Source of the DNA: Polaribacter aestuariivivens
GTDB taxonomy: Bacteria; Bacteroidota; Bacteroidia; Flavobacteriales; Flavobacteriaceae
Assembly: GCF_005885675.1 (NCBI RefSeq)
Contig: NZ_VANR01000001.1
Location: forward strand, 310,001-374,000
Reading direction: 5' to 3'
Length of the DNA: 64,000 bases
Shown here: in pieces, positions 34,337 through 41,694 of the stretch
Numbering within the stretch: position 1 is the stretch's first letter
Layout: each line of letters starts with the position of its first letter
The notes under the pieces: generated by a model
What the model was told of the DNA's origin: nothing
The model's input: the letters and a program-made list of their open reading frames with translations, nothing else
Databases searched by the model: none
Program-made: the position numbers and the translations under genes

Positions 34337-34372
34337 TTTCTAACTAATTTATTTCAAACATATGCTCGCAAC

Positions 34373-34436
34373 AGTCTTGCAGTCTTATGTCATAAGTCTT
34401 TTCTGACTTGATTCTTGATTCTTGATTCTTGATTCT
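34373..34436. repeat. Heptanucleotide array after the sulfite reductase gene
   Basis: Four identical TGATTCT words (34409-34436), preceded in the same phase by AGTCTTA, TGTCATA, AGTCTTT, TCTGACT (34381-34408) and a near-copy AGTCTTGC. Ends 5 nt before the sulfite reductase stop. Confidence 0.85.
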
Positions 34437-34441
34437 AAAAT

Positions 34442-36544
34442 TTAACTATTAACCTCAACAGTCCTAAACGCATCTGCTTTTTTATAAAATGATTTTGCAT
34501 CATTTAAATAATTTTCTGCAAACGTTTTGGTTGGTGCTTCTTTTTTAATTTGATACACTAAATCTTCGAAAGAACCATTCAATTCAAACTTATTTGTGTC
34601 TACAAAATGCTTCTGAAAATCAGAAATAATTCCTGCTTGTGTATTTGTTTTTATATTTTCGGTTATCAATAGTGCTTTTGCTGTGTTTACCAAAGATGTA
34701 TATGCGTGATAAATACTATCTGAAAACTGATTTTCGTTTAAAGCTTCTTCTGAATTTGTGATTTTTTCTTCACTTTCAAATAAAAGTGTTGCTATTAAAT
34801 CGATTACAACTCCTGCACATTCTCCTACTCCAATTGCTTTTACGTAATTTTCTGAATGTCCCCAATCGATAAAATCGCTTGGTTCTAAATTGGTGGTATC
34901 TTGCAATCCTTTTAATAAATCGTAGAAATAAGTTTTTCCTTGTCTGTCGTAATATTCTAAAAAAGTCTCTTTTTCTTGCTGATTTTCTTCAACATCATTC
35001 AATAAAATACGTAATGCTTCTGGTCCTCTTTTACTTGGTACTTTTACCAATTTGTCTGAAAAACGACCTTTTCCATCACCTAAAATTCCTCCACCAATTA
35101 AAATTTGTAATGCTGGTGCTTGTAAATTCCCAACTTTAATTGACATTCCTTGAAATCCAATATGTGCCATATTATGTTGCCCACAAGCATTCATACAACC
35201 ACTAATTTTAATGGCAATTTCTTTGTTATTTAAGTAATTCGGATATTCTTCTTCCAATACTTTTTCTAATTCCACTGCAATTCCTGTACTGCTTGAAATT
35301 CCTAAATTACACGTATCTGTTCCTGGACAAGCTGTAATATCTGCTGTAGAATTATAACCTGCTTTTGCGAAACCTAATTTTTGCAATTCAACATAGAAAA
35401 ATGGTAATAATTCTTCTCTAATATGACGAATTAAAATATTCTGACGTAACGTCAAACGGATTTCATTTGCTGCATATTTCTTCACCAAATCTGCCAACAA
35501 TCTAGCTTTTGGTGTATAAAAATCTCCTAAATGTATTTTTAAACCAATGGCAAATAAACCTTCTTGCTTTTGTGGAATTACATTAGTTTCTTTCCATTTT
35601 TTATAAGTAACTTCATCTTCTATTTTTACTGAAGGAATTGCTATTTCTTGAAAAACGATTGGTTGTTCGAAAGCAGTTGTATCAACTTTAAACCTTTTGT
35701 TTTCTAACGCATTTACTTCATCTGCAACTAACTCTAAAAAAGCTTCAACACCTAAATCTTTTACCAAAAATTTTAATCTTGCTTTTGCTCTTTTTGCACG
35801 TTCTCCAAATCTATCGAAAATTCTTAAAACTCCTTCGATAGTTGGTATTAAAACATCTTCTTCTAAAAATTCGTAAATAACATCTGCATGTCTTGGTTGT
35901 GAACCTAAACCACCACCTAATAAGACTTTAAAACCTTTTTTTGTGATTCCGTTTTCAGTTTTTACTTTCGCAATAAAACCTAAATCGTGAATAAAACTAA
36001 TCGCTGTATCATCATCAGTACCTGAAAAAGACATCTTGAATTTACGACCCATTTCTTGACAAATTGGGTTTCTTAAAAAGAATTTAAACGTTGCATCTGC
36101 GTAAGGCGAAACATCAAAAGGCTCGTTAATATCTATTCCTGCAGTTTCTGATGCTGTAACGTTTCTAACCGCATTTCCACATGCTTCACGTAAAGTAATA
36201 TCATCTTTTTCTAGTTGCGCCCACAATTCTGGAGTTCTATCTAAACTCACATGATGAATTTGAATATCTTGTCTTGTAGTGATGTGCAATCTTCCACGAG
36301 AATATTCGTCTGAAACATCAGAAATTCGGTGTAATTGTTCGCTTGTAACTTTTCCGTAAGGTAGTTTTATACGAATCATTTGAACGCCAAATTGACGCTG
36401 ACCATAAACCCCTCTTGCCAAACGTAAACTTCTAAAACGTTCTTCGTCTATTTTACCTTCTTTAAAAAGTTGAATTTTTCTCTCTAATTCCAGAATGTCT
36501 TTTTCCACAACTGGATTTTCTATTTCGGTTCTAAAACTCTGCAT
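34442..36544 (-). CDS. Ferredoxin-type sulfite reductase fused to a C-terminal HEPN-like domain
   Basis: A 700-aa protein. Residues 1-550 form a nitrite/sulfite reductase: two ferredoxin-like halves and the sirohaem/[4Fe-4S] cysteines in CPGTDTC and CMNACGQHN. Residues about 590-690 look like a HEPN helical domain (DSIYHAYTSLVNTAKALLI followed by a TQAGIISDFQKHFVD-type segment). No RxxxxH ribonuclease motif is visible there, so a binding or regulatory role is likelier. Siroheme, cysND and cysH context argues for sulfite rather than nitrite as substrate. Electron donor: the ferredoxin encoded at 31395-31724. Confidence 0.9.
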   Translation of the reverse strand: MQSFRTEIENPVVEKDILELERKIQLFKEGKIDEERFRSLRLARGVYGQRQFGVQMIRIKLPYGKVTSEQLHRISDVSDEYSRGRLHITTRQDIQIHHVSLDRTPELWAQLEKDDITLREACGNAVRNVTASETAGIDINEPFDVSPYADATFKFFLRNPICQEMGRKFKMSFSGTDDDTAISFIHDLGFIAKVKTENGITKKGFKVLLGGGLGSQPRHADVIYEFLEEDVLIPTIEGVLRIFDRFGERAKRAKARLKFLVKDLGVEAFLELVADEVNALENKRFKVDTTAFEQPIVFQEIAIPSVKIEDEVTYKKWKETNVIPQKQEGLFAIGLKIHLGDFYTPKARLLADLVKKYAANEIRLTLRQNILIRHIREELLPFFYVELQKLGFAKAGYNSTADITACPGTDTCNLGISSSTGIAVELEKVLEEEYPNYLNNKEIAIKISGCMNACGQHNMAHIGFQGMSIKVGNLQAPALQILIGGGILGDGKGRFSDKLVKVPSKRGPEALRILLNDVEENQQEKETFLEYYDRQGKTYFYDLLKGLQDTTNLEPSDFIDWGHSENYVKAIGVGECAGVVIDLIATLLFESEEKITNSEEALNENQFSDSIYHAYTSLVNTAKALLITENIKTNTQAGIISDFQKHFVDTNKFELNGSFEDLVYQIKKEAPTKTFAENYLNDAKSFYKKADAFRTVEVNS

Positions 36545-36552
36545 TTTTTTTT

Positions 36553-36643
36553 AGTATTGAGTAGTTAGTAAAAAGTATTGAGTATTAAGTAAAAAGTATT
36601 AAGAGAGCTATTTTACTTAATACTACCTACTGCGTACTTAATT
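36553..36643. repeat. Thirteen-word heptanucleotide fold-back array
   Basis: 91 nt = 13 x 7. Left arm words: AGTATTG, AGTAGTT, AGTAAAA, AGTATTG, AGTATTA, AGTAAAA, AGTATTA, AGAGAGC. Right arm, read on the minus strand, gives AGTACGC, AGTAGGT, AGTATTA, AGTAAAA. A 14-bp perfect inverted repeat joins 36581-36594 with 36611-36624. It fills the spacer between cysN and the sulfite reductase gene. Confidence 0.93.
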
Positions 36644-36648
36644 CTTAT

Positions 36649-37896
36649 TTATCGGATAAAACCAACACCAACTGTATTGTTTGTTTTTGGATTGATTAAA
36701 ATAAACGACCCATTTGATTTGTTTTGATTGTAAGCATCTACCAACAAAGGTTTGCTTAATTTTAATTGAATATCTCCTATTTGGTTCAATTCTAATGCTG
36801 ATGGATTTTCGATTTTCCCAGAAAAATCCGTTTTAATAATTGTGTTTAATTGCGTAATTTTTGCTTGCGCATCATTTACACCATGTTTTATATAGTATTT
36901 TTGAGACGCTTGCAAAGGCTCTTTATCCATCCAACAAATGGTAGCATTTAGTTGCTTTGTAATTTTTGGTTCTTCTGCAACTTTTACCAACATATCTCCT
37001 CTACTTACATTTACATTATCTTCTAAAGTGATGGTTACAGAACTTCCGCTTTTTGCTCTTGCAAACTCTTCATTAAAAAAATGAATACTCTTTACTTTTG
37101 ATTTTGTTTGAGAAGGCAATACAGAAACTTCATCTCCAATTTCTAAATCTCCTCCGTAAATTTTACCTGCATATCCTCTAAAATCATGAAAATCTTGCGT
37201 TTTTGGTCTAATTACCGTTTGCACAGGAAAACGTGTTTGCGTTTTTTCTTGCACATCTTCTGCATCTAACCTTTCTAAATGGTGTAATAATGTTTCTCCT
37301 TTATACCAAGGCATATTTTCTGAAGTAGAAACTACATTATCACCTTGTAAAGCAGATAATGGAATGAACGTTAAATTCTGATTTTTATATTCGCTTTTAC
37401 TCGCTAAATATTCTATTTCTCCTTTGATAATATTGTATTTTTCTTCTGAAAAATCTACCAAATCCATTTTATTAATAGCAATTACAACATCTTTAATTCG
37501 TAATAAATTATTGATAAAAAAGTGACGATACGTTTGCTCTACAACACCATTTCTTGCATCAATTAAAACGATAGAAGCTTGTGCTGTTGAAGCACCAGTA
37601 ACCATATTTCTGGTATATTCTATATGACCTGGAGTATCTGCAATGATGAAACTCTTTTTTCTTGTTGAAAAGTAAATATTCGCAACATCAATAGTAATTC
37701 CTTGTTCTCTTTCAGCTACCAAACCATCTGTTGCTAAAGAGAAATCTAAATAATCGAAACCTCTTTGCTTACTTTTTTCTTCAATTGCCTCTAACTTATC
37801 GTCAGTTAACGATTTTGTGTCGTATAATAAACGCCCAATTAAGGTACTTTTACCATCATCTACACTTCCTGCTGTTGCTATTTTTAATACGTTCAT
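36649..37896 (-). CDS. cysN: Sulfate adenylyltransferase subunit 1 (GTPase)
   Basis: A 415-aa EF-Tu-like GTPase. G1 GSVDDGKSTLIGRLLYD, G3 DTPGHIEYTRNMVTGAS, G4 NKMDLV, then two beta-barrel domains. With CysD it forms APS from sulfate and ATP, driven by GTP. No C-terminal APS-kinase (CysC) domain is attached. It follows cysD on the minus strand, separated by a heptamer array. Confidence 0.96.
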   Translation of the reverse strand: MNVLKIATAGSVDDGKSTLIGRLLYDTKSLTDDKLEAIEEKSKQRGFDYLDFSLATDGLVAEREQGITIDVANIYFSTRKKSFIIADTPGHIEYTRNMVTGASTAQASIVLIDARNGVVEQTYRHFFINNLLRIKDVVIAINKMDLVDFSEEKYNIIKGEIEYLASKSEYKNQNLTFIPLSALQGDNVVSTSENMPWYKGETLLHHLERLDAEDVQEKTQTRFPVQTVIRPKTQDFHDFRGYAGKIYGGDLEIGDEVSVLPSQTKSKVKSIHFFNEEFARAKSGSSVTITLEDNVNVSRGDMLVKVAEEPKITKQLNATICWMDKEPLQASQKYYIKHGVNDAQAKITQLNTIIKTDFSGKIENPSALELNQIGDIQLKLSKPLLVDAYNQNKSNGSFILINPKTNNTVGVGFIR

Positions 37897-37907
37897 TCTT
37901 TTTATTG

Positions 37908-37978
37908 GTTTATGGTTGTTGGTTTACGGTTGTTGGTTTTTCACTAAAAACTATCAACTAAAAACCATTAACTAAATT
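37908..37978. repeat. Heptanucleotide fold-back array, cysD-cysN spacer
   Basis: Left arm GTTTATG, GTTGTTG, GTTTACG, GTTGTTG, GTTTTTC; one base; right arm CTAAAAA, CTATCAA, CTAAAAA, CCATTAA, CTAAATT. The right arm on the other strand reads GTTAATG, GTTTTTA, GTTGATA, GTTTTTA: the same GTTNNNN vocabulary inverted. It stops exactly at the cysD stop codon (37979). Bases 37951-37974 are identical to 41667-41690. Confidence 0.93.
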
Positions 37979-38884
37979 TTAGAAATATCCTTGTTGTTTT
38001 CTCTTTTCCATGGCAGCTTCAGAGCGTTTATCGTCTATTCTTGCACCTCTTTCTGAAATGGAGGAATCTCTAATTTCTTCTACCACTTTTGTAATATCTA
38101 CTGCGTGTGATAAAACTGCGGCTGTACAACTCATATCACCAACCGTTCTAAAACGAACCATTCGTTCTACAACTTCTTCTTCTTCGTCTCTAAAAACTAC
38201 GTCATCATCTGCAGACCAAATAAGTCCATCTCTTAAAAATGTTTTTCTTTTGTGTGCGAAATAAATGGAAGGAATTTCGATATTTTCTTTTTTAATATAA
38301 GACCAAACGTCTAATTCTGTCCAATTAGAAATTGGAAAAACACGCACATTTTGCCCTAAATCTATCTTTCCATTTAGCATATCAAAAACTTCTGGACGTT
38401 GGTTTTTTTCATCCCATTGCCCAAAATCGTCTCTTACAGAAAAAATTCTTTCTTTGGCTCTCGCTTTTTCTTCATCTCTTCTTGCTCCTCCTATACATGC
38501 ATCGAAACCAAATTCTTCAATGGCATCTAATAATGTTTCAGTTTGTAACATATTTCTACTTGCATATCTACCTGTTTCCTCTTTTACAGTTCCGTTATCT
38601 ATATTGTCTTGAACATTTCTTACAATTAATTCTACACCTAACTCTTTTGTCAAACGATCTCTAAATTCTATCGTTTCAGGAAAATTATGTCCAGTATCTA
38701 TATGCATTAAAGGGAAAGGAATTTTTGCCGGATAAAATGCTTTTTGTGCTAATCTTACTAACGTTATACTATCTTTTCCTCCAGAAAATAACAACACTGG
38801 TTTTTCGAACTGTGCCACTACTTCTCTAAAAATAAAAATTGCTTCGCTTTCTAAAGCATCTACTTGTATTGTTCTTTGATTCAT
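37979..38884 (-). CDS. cysD: Sulfate adenylyltransferase subunit 2
   Basis: A 301-aa PP-loop ATP pyrophosphatase: LFSGGKDSITLVRLA, then HIDTGHNFPETIEFRD and CIGGARRDEEKARAKERIFS. It carries the adenylyl-transfer site of the CysDN complex. I choose MNQRTIQVDALESEAI at 38884; ATGs at 38890 and 38914 are in frame, but 38914 lies inside the end of cysH. The spacing of 11 nt to the cysH stop supports coupled expression. Confidence 0.95.
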   Translation of the reverse strand: MNQRTIQVDALESEAIFIFREVVAQFEKPVLLFSGGKDSITLVRLAQKAFYPAKIPFPLMHIDTGHNFPETIEFRDRLTKELGVELIVRNVQDNIDNGTVKEETGRYASRNMLQTETLLDAIEEFGFDACIGGARRDEEKARAKERIFSVRDDFGQWDEKNQRPEVFDMLNGKIDLGQNVRVFPISNWTELDVWSYIKKENIEIPSIYFAHKRKTFLRDGLIWSADDDVVFRDEEEEVVERMVRFRTVGDMSCTAAVLSHAVDITKVVEEIRDSSISERGARIDDKRSEAAMEKRKQQGYF

Positions 38885-38895
38885 AATCATGTCTT

Positions 38896-39510
38896 TTAGA
38901 TATGCAAACCACATTCTCTGTTGCTTTCTACTTTTGTTGGATCGAAATAAGTAAACTCATTGGGTAAACTATATTGCTCTAAATACGTATCTAAATCTTC
39001 ATCTGACCAATGATAAAAAGGACTTACTTTTAAGATTCCATCTTTGCTTATTGAAACAACATCTATACTATCTCTAAAGGCTGTTTGCCCTTTTCTTAAA
39101 TTTGTAAACCACACATCTGGTTGGTGTTCTTGCATTGCTCTTTTAAAAGGTTCTAGTTTTACTTGCTCTGTAAACAGTTGATGTTTTTTATCTTCTATTG
39201 AAGGAACTCCCAACACCACATTTCTGTGGGCTACTGTTTGCTTTGGTACATATAGTTTGATGTTTAAATCTAACTTTTCTATAATTTCTTCTGCGTGTTT
39301 ATAGGTTTGAACTGTGTTATAACCTGTATCACACCAAATTACTTTTATATCTTTTTTTACTTCTGTAACAGCATTTAAAATTGCTACCTCGTAAGGTCTA
39401 AAGTTTGTAGTTACTACAGGGTTCTTAGTAATAGAAATTGCCCACTTTATAATATCTAAAGGATTTTTATCCGCTAAATCCTTATTTATTTGTTGAATAT
39501 TTAAACTCAT
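38896..39510 (-). CDS. cysH: Phosphoadenylyl-sulfate / adenylyl-sulfate reductase
   Basis: A 204-aa PP-loop reductase of the CysH family. It reduces PAPS or APS to sulfite with thioredoxin; the catalytic Cys is in the terminal ECGLHI. The Cys-Cys...CxxC set of [4Fe-4S] APS reductases is absent, which usually indicates a PAPS-specific enzyme. No APS kinase is seen in this window. Start at ATG 39510, which overlaps the DUF2061 stop (TAATG); a TTG further upstream would lie inside that gene. Confidence 0.92.
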   Translation of the reverse strand: MSLNIQQINKDLADKNPLDIIKWAISITKNPVVTTNFRPYEVAILNAVTEVKKDIKVIWCDTGYNTVQTYKHAEEIIEKLDLNIKLYVPKQTVAHRNVVLGVPSIEDKKHQLFTEQVKLEPFKRAMQEHQPDVWFTNLRKGQTAFRDSIDVVSISKDGILKVSPFYHWSDEDLDTYLEQYSLPNEFTYFDPTKVESNRECGLHI

Positions 39511-39773
39511 TATTTTCCCCATTTTACTTTGTTCCAAATTCTTTCATGAAAGAAATACAACACTAATTTTGTTAAAAAATCTACTGATGCAATTGAAGCA
39601 GCTAATACTATTTTGTTAGTTAAAAAGTAAGAAACTACTAATGTGTCTAACGTTCCAATAACTCGCCAACTCAATGCTTTTACAACACTTCGCAAAGGTT
39701 TTTCTGAGCCCCTAACCTCTTCTAAACCTTTGCTTTGTGCTTTTTTTGCAATAATGATTTGATCTAAAATCAT
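39510..39773 (-). CDS. DUF2061 membrane protein heading the cysHDN operon
   Basis: An 87-aa protein with the DUF2061 pattern KPLRSVVKALSWRVIGTLDT, then two membrane helices (about 38-55 and 60-75) and a conserved FFHERIWNKVKWG end. The function is unknown. The family is often found beside sulfate-assimilation genes, and here it is the promoter-proximal gene, translationally coupled to cysH (TAATG). A role in sulfate entry or in placing the enzymes at the membrane is only a guess. Confidence 0.9.
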   Translation of the reverse strand: MILDQIIIAKKAQSKGLEEVRGSEKPLRSVVKALSWRVIGTLDTLVVSYFLTNKIVLAASIASVDFLTKLVLYFFHERIWNKVKWGK

Positions 39774-39795
39774 AAATAATTAATTCAAAATATTT

Positions 39796-39818
39796 TACCC
39801 TACTTAATTAATAGGGTA
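39796..39818. promoter_or_regulatory. Palindromic operator candidate over the cys operon start site
   Basis: TACCCTA - 9 nt - TAGGGTA, a 23-bp palindrome with 7-bp perfect arms. It overlaps the predicted transcription start (near 39814) downstream of the -10 box at 39821-39828, an ideal repressor site. A second TACCCTA half lies at 39876-39882. The Rrf2 regulator encoded at 40010-40423 is the obvious candidate ligand. Confidence 0.6.
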
Positions 39819-39820
39819 TG

Positions 39821-39828
39821 CAAACATA
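39821..39828 (-). promoter_or_regulatory. -10 box of the DUF2061-cysHDN operon
   Basis: Minus strand TATGTTTG, an exact TAnnTTTG match; leader of about 40 nt to the DUF2061 start. Confidence 0.6.
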
Positions 39829-40009
39829 GTTTATTATTTGAAAGTAATAAGCATAAAAACAAAGAAATTTATAATTACCCTATAGATTTAGTAGATTAAT
39901 AAAAATATGAAAGGAATTTTGTGAATATCTAAATGGATTATCATTTAGTTTATCAGATTAAGATAGAAAATGAGTGTGAAGAAAATGAAAAACTAATTCA
40001 CCTTAAATA

Positions 40010-40423
40010 CTAACATTTACACAAATCAGCCAATGAAGTATTTCTAAAAATTTGAAGTGTACTATCTCGAACTTCTAACATTAAATTATGCACAGCACAA
40101 GCATTTTCATCTGGACAGTCGTCACATTTTTCGTAGAAATTTAAACTCACACAAGGCACCATAGAAATTGGACCTTCTAAAATCCGCATAATGGAAGTCA
40201 TTTGAATTTCTGATGGATCTTTCAGTAAATAATAACCACCACCTTTGCCTTTTTTAGAACCTAACACTCCGTTTTTACGAAGCGTTAAAAGGATGCTTTC
40301 TAAAAATTTAAGCGATATATTTTCGCTTTTAGAAATCGTAGCAATTTGAACAGGCGTTTTATTTTCCTGTTTTGCCAAATAAGTAAGCGCTTTAATTCCG
40401 TATTTTGTTTTTTTAGATAGCAT
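40010..40423 (-). CDS. Rrf2 family transcriptional regulator (CymR/IscR-like)
   Basis: A 137-aa winged-helix regulator. N-terminal HTH with KTKYGIKALTYLAKQ and ISLKFLESILLTLRKNGVLGSKKGKGGGY, the Rrf2 signature. A Cys-rich stretch (PCVSLNFYEKCDDCP ... NACAVH) could hold an Fe-S cluster as in IscR, and the C-terminus ends in CKC. Beside the cys operon a CymR-like role in sulfur control is likely. Start at ATG 40423, seven bases after a perfect -10 box, so the mRNA may be leaderless. Confidence 0.9.
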   Translation of the reverse strand: MLSKKTKYGIKALTYLAKQENKTPVQIATISKSENISLKFLESILLTLRKNGVLGSKKGKGGGYYLLKDPSEIQMTSIMRILEGPISMVPCVSLNFYEKCDDCPDENACAVHNLMLEVRDSTLQIFRNTSLADLCKC

Positions 40424-40429
40424 AAGAAA

Positions 40430-40449
40430 CAAATTTACAGAAATTTCTG
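40430..40449 (-). promoter_or_regulatory. -10 box and palindrome before the Rrf2 gene
   Basis: Minus strand TAAATTTG at 40430-40437 ends 7 nt before the ATG, leaving essentially no 5' UTR. The adjacent CAGAAATTTCTG (40438-40449) is a perfect 12-bp palindrome just upstream of the box and could be an autoregulatory operator. Confidence 0.5.
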
Positions 40450-40453
40450 CAAT

Positions 40454-41620
40454 TTAAATGTTTAAAGCTTGTTCTAAATCTGCAATAATATCTGCTACAT
40501 TTTCTAAACCAACAGAAACACGAACCAAACCATTTGTAATTCCGACTTCTAATCTATCTTCTTCAGATAATCTTCCATGTGTTGTAGAAGATGGATGTGT
40601 AACAATAGTTCTTGTATCTCCTAAATTTGCAGAAAGTGAGCACATCTTTATGTTGTTGAGGAACTTTCTCCCAGCTTCAATACCTCCTTTTATTTCAAAA
40701 GCGACAATATTTCCACCTAATTTCATTTGATTTTTTGCTACCTTATATTGTGGATGCGATTTTAAAAATGGATATTTTACCAATTGTACATTTTCATTTT
40801 CTTCTAAAAATTGCGCAACTTTTAGTGCATTTTCACAATGTTTTTCTACTCGAATCGCCAAAGTTTCTAAACTTTTTGATAAAACCCAGGCATTAAAAGG
40901 AGACATGGCAGGCCCCGTATTTCTTGCGAATAAATATATTTCTCGCATTAATTCTTTGTTTCCAACTGTGACTCCACCTAAAACTCTACCTTGTCCGTCT
41001 ATTAATTTTGTTGCTGAATGAATTACTAAATCTGCACCAAATTTAATGGGTTGCTGTACATAAGGTGTTGCAAAACAATTATCTACGATAAATATTAAAT
41101 TGTGTTTTTTCGCAATTTTGCCAATCAATTCTAAATCTAAAATATCTACAGCAGGATTTGTAGGTGTTTCAATATACAAGATTTTGGTATTTTCTTGAAT
41201 TAAGCTTTCTACCAAATCTACCTCATCAACTTTAAAATATGAAGTTTCTATATTCCATTTTGGTAAAAACTTGGTAAACATACTGTGTGTAGAACCAAAA
41301 ACTGAACGACAAGAAACTACATGATCTCCAGCATTTAATAAAGCTGCAAAAGTTGAAAATATTGCAGACATTCCTGTTGCAAAAGCATACCCTGCTTCTG
41401 CACCTTCCATTTGCACAATTTTATCTGTAAATTCTGTGGTATTCGGATTCGTAAATCGACTATATAAATTACGTTGTTTTTCTTCGGCAAATGAAGCTCT
41501 CATTTCTTCTGCATCGTCAAAAACAAAACTCGATGTTAAATATAATGGTGTAGAATGTTCAGAAAATTGAGATCTTTCTGTTTGATTTCTAATTGCCTCT
41601 GTTTCGAAATGTTTATCCAT
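40454..41620 (-). CDS. metZ: Trans-sulfuration PLP enzyme, O-succinylhomoserine sulfhydrylase-like
   Basis: A 388-aa enzyme of the Cys/Met metabolism PLP family. The PLP lysine lies in DLVIHSATKLIDGQGRVLGG, with YSRFTNPNT and ATGMSAIFS upstream. The sequence start (FETEAIRNQTERSQFSEHSTPLYLTSSF) matches MetZ more than MetY or cystathionine gamma-synthase, but these are hard to separate by eye. It would make homocysteine from activated homoserine and sulfide. It follows the MetX-ThrA fusion gene across a heptamer array. Confidence 0.85.
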   Translation of the reverse strand: MDKHFETEAIRNQTERSQFSEHSTPLYLTSSFVFDDAEEMRASFAEEKQRNLYSRFTNPNTTEFTDKIVQMEGAEAGYAFATGMSAIFSTFAALLNAGDHVVSCRSVFGSTHSMFTKFLPKWNIETSYFKVDEVDLVESLIQENTKILYIETPTNPAVDILDLELIGKIAKKHNLIFIVDNCFATPYVQQPIKFGADLVIHSATKLIDGQGRVLGGVTVGNKELMREIYLFARNTGPAMSPFNAWVLSKSLETLAIRVEKHCENALKVAQFLEENENVQLVKYPFLKSHPQYKVAKNQMKLGGNIVAFEIKGGIEAGRKFLNNIKMCSLSANLGDTRTIVTHPSSTTHGRLSEEDRLEVGITNGLVRVSVGLENVADIIADLEQALNI

Positions 41621-41624
41621 TTTG

Positions 41625-41694
41625 GTTGGTGGTTTTTGGTTTTTGGTTGGTAGTCTTCATTTATAACTATCAACTAAAAACCATTAACTATTTT
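41625..41694. repeat. Ten-word heptanucleotide fold-back array
   Basis: 70 nt = 10 x 7: GTTGGTG, GTTTTTG, GTTTTTG, GTTGGTA, GTCTTCA, TTTATAA, CTATCAA, CTAAAAA, CCATTAA, CTATTTT. The right half on the other strand reads GTTAATG, GTTTTTA, GTTGATA. It runs from 4 nt upstream of the metZ start to the stop codon of the fusion gene and shares 24 identical bases with the cysD-cysN array. Confidence 0.93.

Noticed and set aside
39933..40013. 26-codon frame between the cys promoter and the Rrf2 gene
   Set aside because: No promoter or ribosome site, converges into the Rrf2 stop codon, and no recognisable feature.
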